Source of the DNA: Phycisphaerales bacterium UBA7708
GTDB lineage: Bacteria > Planctomycetota > Phycisphaerae > Sedimentisphaerales > Anaerohalosphaeraceae
Reading direction: 5' to 3'
DNA length: 9,123 nucleotides
NCBI GenBank assembly: GCA_002482415.1
Contig: DLFY01000078.1
Location: 3,549 to 12,671, forward strand
The notes under the pieces are model-generated. The model did no database searches. It had not been told where the DNA came from and saw only the letters and a list, made by a program, of their open reading frames with translations. Positions within the stretch are counted from its first letter, which is position 1. Every line of letters starts with the position of its first letter. Below are positions 6,540 through 9,123 of this stretch, piece after piece. The translations under genes and the position numbers were made by a program.

Positions 6540-7499
6540 TTAAGCCTTGCCCAGCTTTTCAAACATCTCGCTGAGCGATTCATTCTCATGGATGCGGCGA
6601 ATCGCCTCACCCAGCAGTTCGGCCACACTTAAAACCGTCAGATTATTCAGGGCTTTGCTGCTTTCATCCTGCCGCATCGTATCGGTGACAATCACTTCAT
6701 CAATCGGCGCCTGCTGCAGTTTCTCAATCGCCTGCCCGCAGAATACACCGTGTGTGGCGCCGACATAAATCTTTTTGGCGCCGCGCTGGCGGACCAGGTT
6801 GGCCGCACCGGTAATCGTGCCGCCGGTGGAAATCATATCGTCACACATGATGATATTGCGGTCTTCGACGTTGCCGATAATCTCATCAAACGTCACTTCG
6901 TTGCCGCTGATGCGCCGCTTGTGGATAATTGCAAGCTCGGCCCCCAGCGCCGTCGCATAACGGCTGGCGGTCTTCATATTGCCCACATCCGGCGCCACAA
7001 CCGTCAAATCCGGAATCGCCTTTTTCCGCAGATACTTGATCATCACCGGCTCGGCCGTCAGATGATCCACCGGGATATCAAAGAATCCCTGAAGCTGCTT
7101 GGCGTGCATGTCGATGGCAAGCACCCGATCCGCTCCGGCGGCGGTAATCAGATTCGCCACCATCTTGGCCGTAATCGGCACCCGGCCGGCGTCCTTGCGG
7201 TCCTGACGGGCATAGCCAAAATACGGCACCACCGCCGTCACACGGGCCGCACTGGCACGAGCCAGGCAATCCAGATAAATCAGCAGTTCCACCAGATTCT
7301 CATCGACCGGAGCACAGGTCGGCTGCACCACGAAACAATCATGCCCGCGGACGTCGGATTCCACACGAATACACTTCTCGCCGTCCGGAAACCGCCAGAT
7401 TTTGGCGACACCTGTTTCCAGCCCCAAATAGCGGCTGATGGCCTCTGCCAGTTGCGGATTTCCAGTTCCGCTGAATATCGTTGTCGGATGATGATTCAT
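6540..7499 (-). CDS. prs: Ribose-phosphate pyrophosphokinase (PRPP synthetase)
   Basis: The enzyme makes PRPP from ribose 5-phosphate and ATP, feeding purine, pyrimidine, histidine, tryptophan and NAD synthesis. The 319-residue length is that of class I enzymes. Visible motifs are the N-terminal FSGTGNPQLAEAI, FPDGEKCIRV, the flexible catalytic loop YFGYARQDRKDAGR (93-106), the DMHAKQLQGFFDIPVDHL stretch (130-147), KRRISGNEV (194-202) and the PRPP-binding loop DDMISTGGT (220-228). The ATG at 7499 starts the protein directly before the conserved first strand. The nearest Shine-Dalgarno-like AGGA is 14 bases upstream, longer than usual, with an A/T-rich stretch between. It lies 166 bases after tRNA-Gln and 131 bases before rplY. 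Confidence 0.97.
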   Translation of the reverse strand: MNHHPTTIFSGTGNPQLAEAISRYLGLETGVAKIWRFPDGEKCIRVESDVRGHDCFVVQPTCAPVDENLVELLIYLDCLARASAARVTAVVPYFGYARQDRKDAGRVPITAKMVANLITAAGADRVLAIDMHAKQLQGFFDIPVDHLTAEPVMIKYLRKKAIPDLTVVAPDVGNMKTASRYATALGAELAIIHKRRISGNEVTFDEIIGNVEDRNIIMCDDMISTGGTITGAANLVRQRGAKKIYVGATHGVFCGQAIEKLQQAPIDEVIVTDTMRQDESSKALNNLTVLSVAELLGEAIRRIHENESLSEMFEKLGKA

Positions 7500-7665
7500 T
7501 TTTTATATATTGATCCTACTTGAAATTTCCCAGTTCGTCGCGGCTAAATACCGCAGTTTCAACCACGTGCTTCTTTTGCTCGCGGCATAATCATACCCGT
7601 TGGGTATATTTCAGATGTCTCTCGACACCCGCCTTAATCTCGAACAGTAACCATTCACAATCAAC
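7500..7665 (-). promoter_or_regulatory. Leader between tRNA-Gln and prs
   Basis: No gene is seen here. Small stems are present. ATACCC/GGGTAT (7593-7607) has a 3-base loop. TTGAAA/TTTCAA (7520-7525 with 7557-7562) encloses GCGG/CCGC (7540-7554). GUGUC/GACAU (about 7613-7626) has a GAGA loop just after the tRNA. None has a clear U-tail, so read-through from the tRNA into prs is likely. I could not assign a riboswitch class. Confidence 0.3.
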
Positions 7666-7737
7666 CTACCCGGCCTGGACTCGAACCAGGAATGGGAGAG
7701 CCAAAACCTCCAGTGTTACCGATTACACCACCGGGTA
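7666..7737 (-). tRNA. trnQ: tRNA-Gln (anticodon UUG)
   Basis: The 72-base sequence folds completely. The acceptor stem TACCCGG/CCGGGTA has 7 bp, including the U1-A72 pair typical of tRNA-Gln. The D stem is GTGT/ACAC, the anticodon stem GGAGG/TCTCC has one G-U pair, the 7-base loop is TTTTGGC, the variable loop is CATT, and the T stem CCTGG/CCAGG carries the TTCGAGT loop. The loop centre reads TTG, giving anticodon UUG for glutamine. The discriminator base is G. The 3' CCA is not encoded. It sits upstream of prs in the same direction. Confidence 0.96.
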
Positions 7738-7742
7738 TTGAA

Positions 7743-7759
7743 CAGTCCCTCATGGACTG
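7743..7759 (-). other. Small hairpin directly 5' of tRNA-Gln
   Basis: CAGTCC (7754-7759 on the minus strand) and GGACTG (7743-7748) form a perfect 6-bp stem with loop ATGAG, ending six bases before the tRNA. It may help present the RNase P cleavage site or be part of the upstream structured RNA. Confidence 0.3.
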
Positions 7760-7771
7760 CATCACTGTCTC

Positions 7772-7965
7772 AAATAATAGAACTTGCGCAGACAAAACAT
7801 CCGTCTGCTGCAAGTCGTCGTAGTTGTATGTTTTTGCTGGTCGCAGAATCCGTTTCAGAAACAGATTGACCGGGCCTTGTCGGAGGCTTGAGCTGACCAT
7901 GCTGCGAATCTGTCAGCCCCGCGTGGCAGTACTGATACCGCCGGATGTCCCCGTGCGACATAGGC
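7772..7965 (-). ncRNA. Candidate structured RNA upstream of tRNA-Gln (family unknown)
   Basis: The gap between the M50 gene and tRNA-Gln holds consecutive stems on the minus strand. They are: ATGTC/GACAT (7945-7961); GGCGGTA/TACTGCC with loop TCAG (7925-7942); GGGCTGAC/GTCAGCTC (7890-7919); GCCT/AGGC (7874-7887); AATCTGTTT/AAACGGATT with loop CTG (7847-7867); a mostly unpaired A-rich linker (7816-7846); and a 12-bp stem with one bulged base, ACTTGC-A-GCAGAC/GTCTGCGCAAGT (7782-7815), followed by TCTATTATTT, which resembles a weak intrinsic terminator. The second, third and fifth stems each contain a G-U pair that would be A-C on the plus strand, favouring minus-strand RNA. AATCTGT (7861-7867) could alternatively pair with ACAGATT (7907-7913), so a switch is possible. 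I find no SRP, tmRNA or convincing 6S features. It could be a free RNA or a tRNA/prs leader. Confidence 0.45.
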
Positions 7966-7977
7966 TATAAAGCGACT

Positions 7978-8005
7978 AATGTAGCATTGTTGAAGATAAA
8001 TGCAA
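7978..8005 (-). promoter_or_regulatory. Possible promoter for the structured RNA / tRNA-Gln / prs
   Basis: On the minus strand TTGCAT (8000-8005) and TACATT (7978-7983) are separated by 16 bases. The matches to the -35 and -10 consensus are partial (4 of 6 each). The surrounding DNA is AT-rich, which makes chance matches likely. The predicted start near 7971 lies just ahead of the first hairpin of the candidate RNA. Confidence 0.25.
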
Positions 8006-8055
8006 GACTTTTCTTATTGAGTGAGAAAATACTTTTCGAGACAATATATTGATAA

Positions 8056-9123
8056 TTATATATTATTTGGGTCATTTATAGCATATATATAATCTACAGA
8101 AAACCAAGAATCTGTCGGATTACACCCATTTGGATCTGTAAAATAAGACAAAACAAGTTGAAATCGATATTGCTCTTTTTCCCAAGTTTGAAACCAAGAT
8201 AACTCTCGATACTCTTCTTGCTCTCCATGGACAATTTCCCCTAATTGCCAAGTATTATGGTCCACATTTGTATGTTTAGTTTCAGACCAGCCTAATCCAG
8301 ATAATTTTTCAGCAACCTGTCTTCGAAATTGCGTTGCTGGATATGGTTCCTCCATAAAGAAATACGTATAAAATAAGTTTGGGTCAGTAGTGTCATCATC
8401 AGACTCATAAAAAATATGAGCCGCTCCTTCTGGGGACTTCATTTCGGGGGGAAATCCCTCGGGCAGTTTCTCGATATCGTAATCTAATTCATCTTCTACA
8501 TAACTGATTGGCATCAAATTACTTATATACTGAATGGCCGGACTGATAATCATTTTGGAAGTAACATCCCCCTTCATCATCACTACCAGCAGAATAATCC
8601 ATAGCCAAGTCACTTTCCCCGTCCACACCGGCCGCATTCCTGGAATCAGGCACGGCCAAATTTTGCTGCCGTCCAGCGGCGGAATGGGGATTAAGTTAAA
8701 CACAGCCAATATTGCATTGATATATAGGATTGACGTCAACACCAGCCATCCATAATAGATGATATACCTACGAGTATGGTCAGATATCTCAATCTCCAGC
8801 TTGCCGAACCAAGCTAAACCATACAGTCCGGCCAGCGCTAGCACACACAACAAAATATTACTCGCAGGCCCGGCCAGCGAACTGAGTAGATAATACAGCT
8901 TGGGATGCTTGTAATTATACAAATTGACCGGCACCGGCTTACCCCAGCCAAACCCGGCAATAAACATCATCAATGTCCCCATCGGCGACAAATGCCGCAG
9001 CGGATTCAGTGAAATTCGACCCTGACTCTCCGCATAACGGTCACCCAGCCACTTGCTGACCAGGGCATGAGCTGCTTCATGCACCGTAAAACCCACCAGA
9101 AAGCCCGGTACAAAAAATAAAAA
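8056..9123 (-). CDS. Site-2-protease-like M50 family membrane metalloprotease (5' end cut by window)
   Basis: The frame is open from the right edge (355 residues visible), so the true start lies outside; the GTG at 9096 falls inside the first hydrophobic segment and is not the start. Visible residue 15 begins the zinc motif HEAAH (His15, Glu16, His19). The LAGPASN segment (about 83-89) and the NLIPIPPLDG motif (about 143-152, with the third zinc ligand Asp151) are typical of M50 intramembrane proteases. Three to four further hydrophobic helices lie up to about residue 205. The final 150 or so residues are soluble, acidic and rich in Trp, Tyr and Phe; I recognise no domain there. The coding DNA of this tail is AT-rich (about 38% GC by hand count, against about 48% for the membrane part). 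The substrate is unknown. It lies upstream of tRNA-Gln in the same direction but probably as a separate unit. Confidence 0.85.
   Translation of the reverse strand, partial: FLFFVPGFLVGFTVHEAAHALVSKWLGDRYAESQGRISLNPLRHLSPMGTLMMFIAGFGWGKPVPVNLYNYKHPKLYYLLSSLAGPASNILLCVLALAGLYGLAWFGKLEIEISDHTRRYIIYYGWLVLTSILYINAILAVFNLIPIPPLDGSKIWPCLIPGMRPVWTGKVTWLWIILLVVMMKGDVTSKMIISPAIQYISNLMPISYVEDELDYDIEKLPEGFPPEMKSPEGAAHIFYESDDDTTDPNLFYTYFFMEEPYPATQFRRQVAEKLSGLGWSETKHTNVDHNTWQLGEIVHGEQEEYRELSWFQTWEKEQYRFQLVLSYFTDPNGCNPTDSWFSVDYIYAINDPNNI

Noticed and set aside
7661..7900. 79-codon minus-strand frame
   Set aside because: It runs through the whole tRNA-Gln gene, so it is not a protein gene.
7770..7961. 63-codon minus-strand frame in the gap before tRNA-Gln
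   Set aside because: No ribosome binding site before its ATG, no recognisable protein, and it coincides with the hairpin series; a non-coding explanation fits better, though a small peptide cannot be fully excluded.
7772..7965. Idea that the structured region is a tmRNA (GGGGCTGA and GCAAAAAC look reminiscent)
   Set aside because: No tag frame ends in a stop after LAA, and the required alanine-tRNA-like 3' end is missing; the adjacent tRNA is a normal tRNA-Gln.
7772..7965. Idea that the structured region is the bacterial SRP RNA
   Set aside because: The conserved apical motif with the GGAA-type loop and its flanking sequence is not present.
9094..9096. GTG at 9096 as the start of the M50 gene
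   Set aside because: The frame stays open with a hydrophobic sequence (FLFFVPGFL) to the window edge, which belongs to the first membrane helix of M50 proteases.
1..9123. CRISPR arrays, insertion sequences, phage genes or defence systems
   Set aside because: No spaced direct repeats, transposase, integrase or defence-type domains were found on either strand; the region is mostly a conserved housekeeping cluster.

Overview
The window is one long run of minus-strand genes from a GC-moderate (about 55% in the housekeeping part), Gram-negative, outer-membrane-bearing bacterium. Read 5'->3' on the minus strand (high to low coordinates) the order is: a site-2-protease-like membrane protein (M50, 5' end beyond the window), a roughly 240-base gap that looks like a structured RNA, tRNA-Gln(UUG), prs, rplY (CTC/L25), pth, rpsF, ssb, rpsR, rplI, dnaB and bamA (3' end beyond the window). 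No convincing plus-strand gene was found. The prs-rplY-pth-rpsF-ssb-rpsR-rplI-dnaB arrangement is a conserved bacterial housekeeping cluster. BamA implies a diderm cell, and the acidic or extended ribosomal-protein tails and two TTG starts would fit a PVC-type lineage (Planctomycetes/Phycisphaerae or a relative). That placement is an inference I cannot prove from the window.

Layout: bases 1-1646 hold BamA (signal peptide, five POTRA repeats, start of the barrel). DnaB helicase (1661-3061) begins with TTG inside the end of rplI, a 35-base overlap. rplI (3027-3524), rpsR (3681-3944), ssb (4005-4442) and rpsF (4583-4999) form the S6/SSB/S18/L9 group, with small stem-loops in three of the gaps. 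pth (5087-5692), rplY (5764-6408) and prs (6540-7499) follow. tRNA-Gln lies at 7666-7737. The M50 protein occupies 8056-9123.

Functionally the cluster couples translation (S6, S18, L9, L25, Pth, tRNA-Gln), nucleotide supply (PRPP synthase), DNA replication (SSB, DnaB) and outer-membrane assembly (BamA). All genes point the same way, gaps are short and no strong intrinsic terminator is visible between prs and bamA, so cotranscription is plausible.

The least ordinary stretch is 7772-7965. It folds on paper into a series of hairpins on the minus strand, and three of the helices contain a G-U pair that would be an A-C mismatch on the other strand. I read it as a candidate non-coding RNA or leader of tRNA-Gln/prs that I cannot match to a known family. 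The second oddity is the M50 protein, whose roughly 150-residue soluble C-terminal part is clearly AT-richer than its membrane half and the rest of the window.
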